Assembly (NCBI GenBank): GCA_902651635.1
Contig: CACRSC010000107.1
Span: forward strand, 1 to 64,000
Source of the DNA: Mastigamoeba balamuthi
Taxonomy: Eukaryota; Evosea; Mastigamoebida; Mastigamoebidae
DNA: 64,000 nucleotides
Reading direction: 5' to 3'
The notes under the pieces were generated by a model. It was given only the letters and a program-made list of their open reading frames with translations. It searched no databases and was not told the origin of the DNA. Below, in pieces: positions 23,298 to 32,471 of the stretch. Position numbers and translations under genes: made by a program. How positions within the stretch are numbered: the stretch's first letter is position 1; each line of letters starts with the position of its first letter.

Positions 23298-24749
23298 CTA
23301 CGCGTACTTGTCGCAGTTGAACTGCGGCCAGCCCGCGACAGAGACGACACGATCTCTCGAGAAAAAGCCCAGGTTGCCATCCCCACCCAGTCGCCAGTGG
23401 TGCACCGCCTCGCCTCCAGCTGTGTCACGGCAGGCAAGCCAGACCCCCGACCTTGTGTGCTCTACCCAGAAGAAATAGCCTCCAGGGGTCACAAGGTGCC
23501 TCTGCCACACGGCTCGCATCTCGGCCTCGAGCAGAAACTGGCCTACCTGCCACTTGAACTCATTCTGTATCCACTCCTTCACGGCGGCGATGTCCTGGGC
23601 CACCTGCTCGATGTCGTCGGACGTGCGCTGTCTGCAGAAGGTACACATCCTTGAGGGGAGCACTGCCTGCTCGAGCAGCCCAGTGGCCACGTCGATCCGC
23701 ATCAGGGAGGAGAAGCCGCAGAAGCCATAAAGGTAGAGACTGCGGCCCGAGAGCGACCAAGTGGCCGACATTATATGGGCCGTGGGCACCCGGTGCACAC
23801 TTAATGTCGGTGCCGCGTCCCGCGAGACGTCCAGGATCATGATTTCACAGACGGCAGTCTCACTGCACCGAGGAACGATCGCCAGCCGCTGCGAGCCCTC
23901 GTCGTAGTCGAACAGAGGGAGGCTGATACCATGCAAGAACTGGGGCCTTCTCCGCAGTGTCAACGCGTTGAGGAGCTTGCCAGAGAGTGCATCATAGAAC
24001 CACAGCGCAGTGCACACAGTGTCCCCTAAGTGCTCCTTGCGTGAGCGGCAATCAGGGTCATATCCATCACCGTGATCTTGCAAGCCAACCGCGAGCACCA
24101 CAACCGAGTTTGTGTGGGCGACCACCCGAACAGTGATCATACAGCCGAACCTGACCGTATTTACGAGGTTGGACAGAGGCGGTTTCCCGAGCTCAGTGAC
24201 TCCCAGGCCAGGCCGCACCAGCATGACCTTGATGCTGTTCCCACACAGCGGGTCCGTGAAGGACTTGCAGAGAACGACGAATGCGGCGGGGGGTGCGAGG
24301 AACGAACACACAAACTCGCGAGCAAGCAAAGAGCCCAGCAGCTGCACAGGACTCTCACTTCCCACCCGCGGGTGCAGGCCCAGCGCCAAGCACAGCGACG
24401 CGTTCTGTAGCCACATGTAACGCGATGGCGTTGGCTTCTCCTGAGGGCTCTCCGACTTGGGTGGGGGCAGCAGAGAGGACCACTGGTCCCTGTGCTTCCA
24501 GAGGTTCCACCAGAGGGTCCCCTTGCTCACGTACTCGGGCGGCACGTCGGGGCAATGCAGAAGCTTGGAGAGTGCGAGGGCAGTGTGGAGGCTGCCCGAG
24601 GGCGACCAGTACCAGGGACATGCATACAGAGCTGGATAAGGGGCTGAACCCGGAGACATACAGGCGACCTCTCGGAGAGCCTGGTGAACAGCGTGAGGGT
24701 CGGCCTCAGGCGGGAGAGCTCTCTGAAGCTCCGCGGTGGTCAGCGCCAT
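23298..24749 (-). CDS. Lineage-specific intronless protein, beta-propeller-like (paralogue A)
   Basis: The family is unrecognised; 483 residues from the ATG at 24749 (MALTTAELQRALPPEADPH). A helical N-terminal part (residues about 1-110, with WYWSPSGSLHTALALSKLL) is followed by a long beta-rich region. That region has WD/propeller-like blade ends such as CTALWFYDALSGKLLN and ATWSLSGRSLYLYGFCGF. This suggests, without proving, a propeller that binds another protein. There is no signal peptide or membrane segment. It is paralogous to the gene at 26690-28174 (shared DQWSSLLPP, LAREFVCSFLAPP, SGRSLYL). Fragments of the same 5' end lie at 28260-29040. Lack of introns is unusual here and fits a recently expanding family. 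Confidence 0.75.
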   Translation of the reverse strand: MALTTAELQRALPPEADPHAVHQALREVACMSPGSAPYPALYACPWYWSPSGSLHTALALSKLLHCPDVPPEYVSKGTLWWNLWKHRDQWSSLLPPPKSESPQEKPTPSRYMWLQNASLCLALGLHPRVGSESPVQLLGSLLAREFVCSFLAPPAAFVVLCKSFTDPLCGNSIKVMLVRPGLGVTELGKPPLSNLVNTVRFGCMITVRVVAHTNSVVVLAVGLQDHGDGYDPDCRSRKEHLGDTVCTALWFYDALSGKLLNALTLRRRPQFLHGISLPLFDYDEGSQRLAIVPRCSETAVCEIMILDVSRDAAPTLSVHRVPTAHIMSATWSLSGRSLYLYGFCGFSSLMRIDVATGLLEQAVLPSRMCTFCRQRTSDDIEQVAQDIAAVKEWIQNEFKWQVGQFLLEAEMRAVWQRHLVTPGGYFFWVEHTRSGVWLACRDTAGGEAVHHWRLGGDGNLGFFSRDRVVSVAGWPQFNCDKYA

Positions 24750-24799
24750 GTCCCTGAGTGAATTCTGCTTGTGGGATTCGAATCGGCGATTGCCTGCAA

Positions 24800-25242
24800 T
24801 CAGGATTCGCACTGTTCCCAAGAAAAAAAACAGCTGGGTCGCTGGTCATTACACTTCTCTAGTTCTCTTGTGCTTCCAAATGCAAGCCGAGCCTTCGCAG
24901 GGTGCCTCACAGCCACTGGAAGGGCCTCGGTATGACCCACTGTGGCACCATTGCCAGCTAGCCACAGACGTCGCAGGCTGTCAAAGCCAAGACCGGCCCG
25001 CTCTCGTAGGAGCAGCCAGCAGTGCACCACGTCGCCCCAATTTGCCTCGGGTAACGCCAGTCCGGTAGTCTCGTACCCGTCGGCGTCGCAGCCAGTGCGC
25101 ACGACGTACGGGGTAAGCACGACCTCCCTACTACCCGCATCTCGGCCTCGAGTTCCGTCAGCCGACCAGCCAGCTGTGCCTCGCGGTCCTGCTGCATCTT
25201 CTTGCTCATACAGTCATAGCTTCGATGGCCCTGGCAGCCCAC
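24800..25242 (-). pseudogene. Gene fragment upstream of paralogue A, coiled-coil start
   Basis: On the minus strand, starting at about 25207, it encodes a short coiled coil (SKKMQQDREAQLAGRLTELE). This changes frame into a piece with VVLTPYVVRTG and GLGFDSLRRLWLAGN. A related, more damaged version lies at about 28430-28860 on the same strand, so this segment travelled with the 5' end of the neighbouring paralogue. It may be an intron-containing gene or remains of one; no complete protein can be built. Confidence 0.4.
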
Positions 25243-26258
25243 TCAGGCGATCTATTTTTTCTATCGGGAGATCAATCTCGGTGTCATACAGCAATTGAGA
25301 GGGGCCAATCTCTGCTACAGACACCGTTATACAACTCGGCGACACACGCTCTCCTGCGCAACTCCCAATGTGGTGCTCGGCGATACCTACAGGGTCTCCG
25401 ATCGCCAGCACTGAATGCTCTCTCCCAGTGATTTCCCCGCGACCCACAAGTGTGCCACGCGGGTGTGCCAAATAAAACGCCGTTCGGATAGTGGACGGAA
25501 TTCAGCCGCTCTGGTCTTGACCCCCTGCACTCAGGGTCCGGACCTCGGGCAGTGGTATCTGCAGAATGCCAGTCCACAGGCCTTGCACTCAGCCTGGCGG
25601 TGTGGCTTCGGAGGTAGGGATATCCTCCAAGCCAATTTGGCGAAGATTTATCAAGGCAGTTGACTCCTGGGTGTCGGGCTGCAAAATCCCCTTCGAACGC
25701 CAGGTACCCACTGATGAACCATCTGCAGATAGCACAAGGCTCTGCCCGCCGTTAGGGCATTTTTCAACCAAAGCCAAAGACAAGTTTTCCTGCTTGCTCA
25801 CACGAGACCAACCACATCGTGTGCCCTGCATCGTCTCGGACCGAGGCGTTGGGCGCAGATGCGGTTTCTCGTTGGTGCCGCAACCACCGAGGCAGCCAGC
25901 GATTGTGCGACGACGCTCTGCACAGAGCTGATACAGTTGTGCCACTTATTCCCCCGCCATTTCCTGAGTTTTTGGCACAAACGATTGCACTGATCTTCAA
26001 TGGCAAGTTTCTTGCAATTCCAACTCTAGAGCTCAACACCGTTGTGCGCCAAGAAGGGAGGTTGCAGACACCGAGAGCAGCTTTTTCTCTGCAGGACTGG
26101 GCACGGATACGGCAGGCGATGCGCTGCTTGTGGATGCTGGTCGCAGAGGGCAGGGGGACTGACTGCACGGATTCCTCATCCACCGACGTGAAGCGTTCGC
26201 GTCTCCACAGCATGCGGGTTGCCTGTCTGGCCTGCTCGTCTCTGTCGTTCGGTACTAT
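25243..26258 (-). other. Unassigned accessory sequence with short open frames
   Basis: Several short minus-strand frames look weakly coding (for example LLYDTEIDLPIEKIDRL near 25270 and SLVLSADGSSVGTW near 25710). They do not join into a recognisable protein, and no family is assigned. The stretch is less GC-rich than the housekeeping genes. It could hold exons of an unrecognised gene. Confidence 0.3.
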
Positions 26259-26594
26259 TCAGAATTGGACAACACTCGAGAGGCCATTCGCGTGCCTGTC
26301 GATTGCGAAGGCGCAGGCAACCCAGAGGGCGATTCCGGGGACGAAGGTGGCTGCCTCCATGGCCAGCGAGACGATGACGCCGATGGAGCAGAGGCAGTTG
26401 GGAGCCCCGAGCGACCTGGTTCTCCACCACAGCCACAGCACCATCGCGTTGCCGCTCGTCGACGCGAGAGCAGGTCCGTGGACGAGCAGTATCCAGACCG
26501 CTCTGGTCCTCTCGGCGATGAAAGTGATACTGGGACTGTGTCCCTGTGACACCAGCACAGAAGTAATGAAGATCACGCCACAGCATTCTGTCAT
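26259..26594 (-). CDS. Fragment of a multi-pass membrane protein
   Basis: A minus-strand frame encodes three hydrophobic stretches: around CGVIFITSVLVSQG, WILLVHGPALASTSGNAMVL and LCSIGVIVSLAMEAATFVPG. Basic loops (WWRTRS) separate them. After a single in-frame TGA the same frame continues into a charged, cytosol-like segment (DRDEQARQATRMLWRRERF) to about 26160. It may be a 7TM-type receptor remnant, or exons of one with an unrecognised intron at the TGA. Confidence 0.35.
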   Translation of the reverse strand: MTECCGVIFITSVLVSQGHSPSITFIAERTRAVWILLVHGPALASTSGNAMVLWLWWRTRSLGAPNCLCSIGVIVSLAMEAATFVPGIALWVACAFAIDRHANGLSSVVQF

Positions 26595-26689
26595 CGACGA
26601 AAGGAATGCTCAGAGGTCCGCCATACACCTGTGCTCAATTGGGAAGTGTAGCCAGACTCCCTATGTTCTGTGCTGTGGTTACTGCGCAA

Positions 26690-28174
26690 TCACTTTGGGA
26701 GGGCCTTGCCAGATGAACGATTCGATCGTCTGCCAGGACTTGGCAACGGAGATGACGATGTGGAACTTGCACGAGCCCCTGGTCTCACAGAGCCTCCACC
26801 TCTGATGCAAAGGCACAGCATCCACACGTGCCCGTCGTCGCACTGCTCCTTCATGAACCAGTACCGGCCGTCCGCAGTGCTGGTCACATGCGGGCACATC
26901 TTCTGTGCCACGCACCGTCTCAGCAACTTGGTCTGCTCCAGCGTCAGGGGACCCATCTCTGAGGCGTCGCCCATGTGTTCGGCGCGCTGCCTGGCCTCGT
27001 GCCACTTAACTGTCTGGGCTGCTGCCTCTGCGAGGTCGTCTGAGGGCTTCCAATTCGGGCAGACCAATGCAGGCCCCGAGATTGGAAGGACCTCTCTCGT
27101 CAGCGCCCCCGTCGCCAGGTCCAGGCGGTCCAGCGAGTGCGTCCGGCTGTCACCGAAGAGATAGAGACTGCGGCCTGAGATCGACCACAGGACCGACCAC
27201 ACGCTGGCAGTTGGCACGTGGAGCACAGCAACTGACTGGCGGGCGTCTCTCCCGACGTATATGATGGCGATGCCGCTATGCTTGGGGTTCACTGTGCACT
27301 GCAGCACGAACGCAAGCCGCTGTGATGCCTCGTGACAGTCATGAGCGCCCAGTCTGAAGCACTTGCTCTCCCGCAGAGAGAGCGAGTTGAACAGCTCGCC
27401 GTTGCGCAAGTCGTAGAAGTACAACGACGTGCACACGGTCGTATTCGCAGCACTTGCCGGAAATGGAAGGCCGAGTACGTGGTTGTTGGTGCCAAGTCGG
27501 ATCCACAGCGCGAGTACAGCGGTGCTGCTGGTCCTTGCGGCAACGTGGACCGAGAAAGGCCATTTCGAGCCCTCGGAGGAGAGGCAGGGCAGGGGCGGCG
27601 GCTGGAGCTCCACAATGCCGAGCCCCGGCCGTGCGAGCATGACCCTCAGGCCCAGAACAGCCTGCATCTCGGGTTCGGTGTGGCAGAAGGCCACGAAGAC
27701 AGGGGGAGGCGCGAGGAACGAGCACACAAACTCGCGGGCGAAAAGGGAGTCCAGCAGCTGCACAGGACTGGCACTCCCGGCGCGGAGGTGCATGCCCAGT
27801 CCGAGGCACAGCGACGTCTCCTGCAGCCACGTGACCGTCGGGTACATGTGCAGGCTGTGCTGGGCAGGGGCGCCCAGGGGTGGCAGCAGAGAGGACCACT
27901 GGTCCCTGTTGCTCCAGAGCACCCACATCAAGAGGGCTTTGTGGAACATCAGAAGTGGGTCAGGGGGGCAGTTGAGGAGGCCACAGAGCGCCAGGGAGGT
28001 CCGGAGGTTGCACGAGGGGCTCCAATACCACGAGTAGGCCGTCATGCGGGGGAAGAGGCCTGCTCTGATGGGATCCTCGGCCTCGCTGGAGAGCTGGCGG
28101 AGAGCCTCGAGGACAACGTTGATGTCTGTCCCTCGCGGGAGGGCCTCGCGGAGAGCATCGATGCTGAGGGCCAT
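26690..28174 (-). CDS. Lineage-specific intronless protein, beta-propeller-like (paralogue B)
   Basis: 494 residues from the ATG at 28174 (MALSIDALREALPRGTDINV). It is co-linear with paralogue A: WYWSPSCNLRTSLALCGLL, DQWSSLLPP, LFAREFVCSFLAPPP, a LYFYDLRNGELFNSLSL blade and SVLWSISGRSLYLFGD. Function is unknown. The last about 40 residues are Ser/Pro-rich and do not match A. The shifted frame at about 26690-26790 (QRWRLCETRG, FHIVISVAKSW) does match A's end, so a small indel has probably replaced the ancestral C-terminus. The gene reads as functional up to there. Confidence 0.7.
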   Translation of the reverse strand: MALSIDALREALPRGTDINVVLEALRQLSSEAEDPIRAGLFPRMTAYSWYWSPSCNLRTSLALCGLLNCPPDPLLMFHKALLMWVLWSNRDQWSSLLPPLGAPAQHSLHMYPTVTWLQETSLCLGLGMHLRAGSASPVQLLDSLFAREFVCSFLAPPPVFVAFCHTEPEMQAVLGLRVMLARPGLGIVELQPPPLPCLSSEGSKWPFSVHVAARTSSTAVLALWIRLGTNNHVLGLPFPASAANTTVCTSLYFYDLRNGELFNSLSLRESKCFRLGAHDCHEASQRLAFVLQCTVNPKHSGIAIIYVGRDARQSVAVLHVPTASVWSVLWSISGRSLYLFGDSRTHSLDRLDLATGALTREVLPISGPALVCPNWKPSDDLAEAAAQTVKWHEARQRAEHMGDASEMGPLTLEQTKLLRRCVAQKMCPHVTSTADGRYWFMKEQCDDGHVWMLCLCIRGGGSVRPGARASSTSSSPLPSPGRRSNRSSGKALPK

Positions 28175-28249
28175 GTGCCAACAGAGTTCGAAGCAAGCAG
28201 GTCCTTGAGCCGTACAGGGCAACTGTAGTCCGACTTTTTGTTGCCGATA

Positions 28250-29040
28250 CGAATAGGCGCGCGACCTCTCGGAGAGCCTGGAGAACAGTGTGTGGGCCGG
28301 CCTCAGGCGGGAGAACTCTCTGACGGTCCGCGGTGGTCAGTGCCATGTCCCTGAGTGAATACTGCTTGCGAGATTCGAATCAGTTACTTCCACCAATCAT
28401 GACTGTGCACTGTTCTTACTACCAAGAAACATGCAGCATCATCGCTGGTAACCACACCTCTATGCAATTAGCAATCATTTTAGACAGAAGAAGATAAACT
28501 TGGAAGAGGTTCTCTTGCTTCAATGCAAGCCTCCTTCGCAGAATGCAGAACAGGCGCTGGAAGGGCCCCCGACACACAATGACAAACCAGCAGAGACGTC
28601 GCAGGCTCTCAAAACCGAGACTGGTCCGCTATCGTAAGAGAGCAGCCAGCGGCGCACCACGTCGCCCCATTTGCCTCAATAACGCCAGCCCGGTGGTCTC
28701 GGCGACGTCGACGTAGCGCCCGGTGCGCACAATGTATGGGGTCAGCACGACCTCCCATACGTCTCAAATCTCAGCCTCGAGTAGTGTAAGTGGACCAGTT
28801 AGCTGTGCAGTGAGCTCCTTGTACATTTTCTCATTCATAGCTTCTATGGCCGGGGCACAGAACGCAAGGGAGGTCCGGATGTTGCACGAGGCCGGACCGA
28901 ACCACGCGTGCGGGGGAAGGGGCTTGTTCTGATGGGATCCTCAGGATCGCTGGGGAGCTGTTGCTGAACTCGAGGACAACACGGAGGTCTGTCCCGCGTG
29001 GGAGGGCATGCGTCTCCTTGCTGAGACCGGTTGCCACATG
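28250..29040 (-). pseudogene. Mosaic of truncated 5' ends of the paralogue A/B family
   Basis: Immediately upstream of paralogue B, 28346-28260 encodes MALTTADRQRVLPPEAGPH, almost the start of paralogue A. It then breaks off into the coding region of B's leader. From 28380 to about 28860 the sequence follows the A-upstream region (24770-25240). From about 29040 back to 28860 there is a second truncated start resembling B's first 70 residues (ALPRGTDLRVVLE). At least two partial duplications with different breakpoints are stacked here. Confidence 0.6.
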
Positions 29041-29419
29041 TATTCGAAGCCAACCAGGCCTCAGGTCAGAAGGGCAGCCTTGGTCGACTGCATAGACCCC
29101 CATTGAGCATCATGAACTCGAGTGAGTGTCCCTCCTTGTCCCAGCCTGCTTGCGATGGCAGCAGGCCACAACTTGGATCACAGTGCTGTGGGTCTATCCA
29201 GGCCCGGTTGGCCATTGCCACTGCACATCTGAATTGAACTTTTTTTTTGTTGCGGTGCAATCTCCAGGCAGAGTGAGGCATTTCCTGTGCTGTGGATTTC
29301 TCTCTGCCCGTCGAGGAGGCCATTTTGCCTATTTCCCGCCGTGTACGAAAAAGGACATCGGCAGATGTCCACCAGTGCATTTCGCCAGGTCGCTCGTAGT
29401 CTCATATTGCATCGCCAGA
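29041..29419 (+). other. Intergenic, no gene seen
   Basis: This stretch lies between the gene fragments and the truncated duplicate at 29420. A run of nine T at about 29240-29250 is the only notable simple sequence. No coding signal was found. Confidence 0.4.
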
Positions 29420-29863
29420 ATGCGCAATCGAAGCAGGCCTGTCCGCACTCCACCGCTGCGCGGTCCCTGCGACGTCCCGTGCCTCGTGACTCTCCTGGCA
29501 GACCGTGCTGCGACGCCAGGGCACAACGCCCTCGTGCTCCCGCTGGCGCAGCAGCCTCCTCGCCACTCCTGCCTCTGCCCCCTTCCCCCGGTGTCCCCAC
29601 ATCCTCCGGTGCAGGCCCCTCCGAGGTTTCAGGCCTCGCAGGGGTCCCAGCTGCTCCTGTTGCCTGTTGTTCTCTCGGGCACGGAGCTGCAGAGAGCACC
29701 GAGGCGAAGCACCTCCATCCCCACCGGCATCGCCATTTCGTTCCCGCTGAGTTCGCGGTCGATGTCGAGACAACAGCTGACCGAGAGGCCTCGCACTCCT
29801 CCCGTCCTCAGTGGGCAACGGGAGAAGAGTGATCAAGGTACCTCAACACCCCTTCCCCTTTAA
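29420..29863 (+). pseudogene. Truncated tandem duplicate of the 30435 gene's 5' end
   Basis: The frame from the ATG at 29420 (MRNRSRPVRTPPLRGPCDV) matches the first about 120 residues of the 30435 product. Shared features are the TPGH-ALVLPL block and PRRSTSIP-GIA. It stops before the conserved domain that follows there. It is proline/serine-rich. It could be translated as a short protein, but with the main domain absent it is best read as a partial duplicate. Confidence 0.55.
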
Positions 29864-30434
29864 GCTGTCTAGGTGCCCTCGCCCACAAAAGCAATAGACT
29901 CCGAGGAGAATCGAAGGGCTGTACACCATTGGCAAGCAGACCGAGTACTGTTCTCCAAAGACGGGAATTCGTAGAAAAAGACCTTTGGCCGATACAGTGA
30001 GCACAGGCAATGCGCAAATTACATCAAAACCAAAAATGGAGGTCTTTTGAATTCAAATCCAGCCAATTCAGTCTCTATGCCCTGAAATGGGTCTTGGCAT
30101 TCTTGCTGTCTCGCGAAATTAAAGGCTGTCGCCTGCAAATGTGCATTCCTCACATTTGGCAATTTGCGCGATATGAGGCAATCCTTTTGATGCTGTTGTA
30201 GGGCCCACCTGTATGCGGTTATGCTCCTGTATCTCCGGAGATTTCCATCACCTGCGAGACAGTGTGCACAAGTGTCATTTGACCTTATGCTGTGGTGTGG
30301 AATTCTCTTTTTTCAGCAAGGCGACAGAGTACATCGCAATTTCCTGTGTGCTGAAGGTATCGCCAGATGCCCGTCCTGGCAAAGCTCCGGCCCAATAGCA
30401 CATTCACATGTTTTAACACTCCTCGCTGCAACAC
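29864..30434 (+). other. Intergenic, AT-richer, no gene seen
   Basis: This is a lower-GC stretch upstream of the 30435 gene. It probably contains its promoter. No conserved coding sequence, RNA gene or repeat was recognised. Confidence 0.4.
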
Positions 30435-31875
30435 ATGTGGAGCAGAAGCGTGCCCGTGCGCTCTCAGTCGCTGCACGACCCCTGCGACGCCCTCTGTCTC
30501 GTGCCTCCCTCTGTGGTCCGCTCTGTGACACCGGGCCACCACGCCCTGGTCCTCCCACTGTGCCCCAAGTCGTCAAGCCAGCCCTGCCTCAGCGCTCTGG
30601 CAGCATCACCACCGCAGGCCCCCACGAGGACATCGGCCCATCAGCCCTCGCAGAGGTCCCAGCAGCTGTTACCCTCGGTCCCGGTCCCTGCAGACGCGGA
30701 CCTTCAGAGGCCTCCGCGGCGCAGCACCTCCATTCCCGCAGGCATCGCCCTCATGTCTCCCCAGCGACCGCGAACGCCGGCGATGGCGCAGCAGTTGTGG
30801 GCCAGAGTTCGCACCCCGATGCCAGGAGCCCCCCTGCAGCCCACGAGGACTTCGGCTGTTGCTGCACGGCCCATCGCTCTGGGACAGAAGGCGTGGGCCC
30901 AAGCCGCGCTGGGAGGGTCCCGCACTGCTATGGTCACAGAGAGTTCCGGCCGCGAGGGCTGCCCCTGCACGTCAGCGGCGCCTGCCCCGAGGCCCACGAA
31001 GACAGATGTCCAGGCAACCCAGCAGGTACCGGGGTTTGTCGTGCTGCTGGGCTCATCTGCCGGTGTCTGCCTCGTGGTGGCCGACGGCGTGGAGTTCGCA
31101 ACGGACCCCGCGGGTGAGTTCTGGGGCTTCCGCGACGTGCCGCCCGGCGAGCACACGATGTCCGTGGGCACCGCCAGGAGGGGGCAGCTGTCCAGCCTCC
31201 GAGTGCTCGTGGAGCCTGCGGGCGTGGTCGTCCTCAGGATCGAGCGCGCTGCCCTCGTCGAGGAGACGCAGAGGGCCGTGATCAACGCCATCGCTCGGGG
31301 CGTCCTCACGGGCTCCCTCAAGATCGACTTTGTCCGCTTCCCCGCCGCCTGCAGGGCCGAGAGCCACCGCCCCCGTGGGCCCGCGTCGGCCCCAGCCTCG
31401 CCAGAGCCCGAGGCTGCCGCCGCCAGGCAGATGACGCTCGCGGACATCAGGAAGCTCGAGGGCCTCTTCCGGGATGTGGTCGGCGACCCCACGTCGTCCG
31501 CGCTGCGGCAGTGCTACCTCGACGTGGTCAAGTGCAACCTGCTGCTCGGCACAGACGACGCTGCGCTCATGAGAGGCACGCGCGACTCATTCCGCAGTCT
31601 CCCTCAACGATCTTAACATTCTGGCGGGTGCTCAGAACTGGCAGAGACTGTGCAGAGGCACGCGGAGAGCGAGCCTACTCTGCGAGAGGCACTGGCCGAC
31701 GACACAACGACGGTGCTGCTCAAGGTCAGTACCTCAGCATTACCATTCGGGCAGCACTCCGCGGGACGCAGCCCATTGAAACACTTGCCCGCAGATGCAG
31801 GCCGCGAGGAGCAGCGACACTGAGGTGGCGAGCGCTGTCGAGAATGTCGAGAGGCTGCTCGCCAAGCAGCTATGA
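30435..31875 (+). CDS. Pro/Ser-rich protein with a possible AAR2-like N-terminal domain
   Basis: The first about 195 residues are low-complexity (P, S, R, A). A domain follows with GVEFATDPAGEFWGFRDVPP then GEHTMSV. That pattern resembles the start of AAR2/A1-cistron splicing factor domains, which hold Prp8 before U5 snRNP activation; the match is by eye and weak. A helical C-terminal region ends LLAKQL. Exons: 30435-31575, 31636-31724 and 31795-31875 (436 residues). Intron 1 is either GC-AG (31576-31635) or a very short GT-AG (31597-31635, giving 443 residues); both keep the phase. Intron 2 (GTCAGT...CGCAG) is clear. A truncated duplicate of the 5' end precedes it at 29420. Confidence 0.6.
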
Positions 31876-32471
31876 GAGGCTGCCATCCCCCCCACACACA
31901 CGTGACTTTAATTTAAAACGCGAGTAGCGCCAACGTGGCAGACGTGCGTCAGCACAGAGAGGACGGCCCCAGACGAGGGATTGCAGGAGGTGAACGGCGA
32001 TGAGGTGCTACAACCTCAGGGCGTGGCACTTGGCCGAAGCCAAACCGCCAGTCGCACCCAACAGAGCAGTCCTTTTTCCCAGCGCCGCATTCGGCAGCAG
32101 CGATTGCCTCGCAGCCCGGGAGCTCCAGCGGCGCCCTCGAGCCACACAGTGCCTGCCTCCACAAACCTCCGTGTCCCCCGGCCGGGCAGGGCGGAATAAG
32201 GCGAGAGAAACCCGTCAGTGCACCTTCGCCTTATGCGGGTTCGAATTTCGAACGCGGTGCAATACTCCCACGCGGACTCGGCTCCTTCCCAGGCCCCTGC
32301 GGCACCCTGCCACCCGCTCGCCTCAGCCCCGGCACACCCCGTGCCTCCGCCAGCCCCCCCTTGCAGCGTGTCCCGAGCCAGCAGGGGCCCCTGCGAGCCT
32401 GCAGAATATCGCCGCGGAGAAGATACAGCGGCGCACACACGCAGATCGGAATAATAGAGCCCACGGCAGAG
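31876..32471 (+). other. Intergenic, upstream of the RhoGEF gene
   Basis: No gene is supported. GGGTTCGAATTTCGAAC at about 32238-32254 looks like a tRNA B box, but no cloverleaf can be drawn around it. It probably contains the RhoGEF promoter. Confidence 0.4.

Noticed and set aside
24765-24785. GGGATTCGAATCGG as a possible tRNA T-arm (also about 28370)
   Set aside because: Neither strand gives a cloverleaf, and the sequence is part of the duplicated 5' flank of the paralogue A/B family.
25243-26258. Possible retroelement protease or polymerase remains
   Set aside because: No catalytic motif, reverse transcriptase block or terminal repeat could be identified; left as unassigned.
32230-32260. 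tRNA-like B box GGGTTCGAATTTCGAAC
   Set aside because: No acceptor or anticodon stem can be drawn around it; TTCGAATTTCGAA is merely self-complementary.
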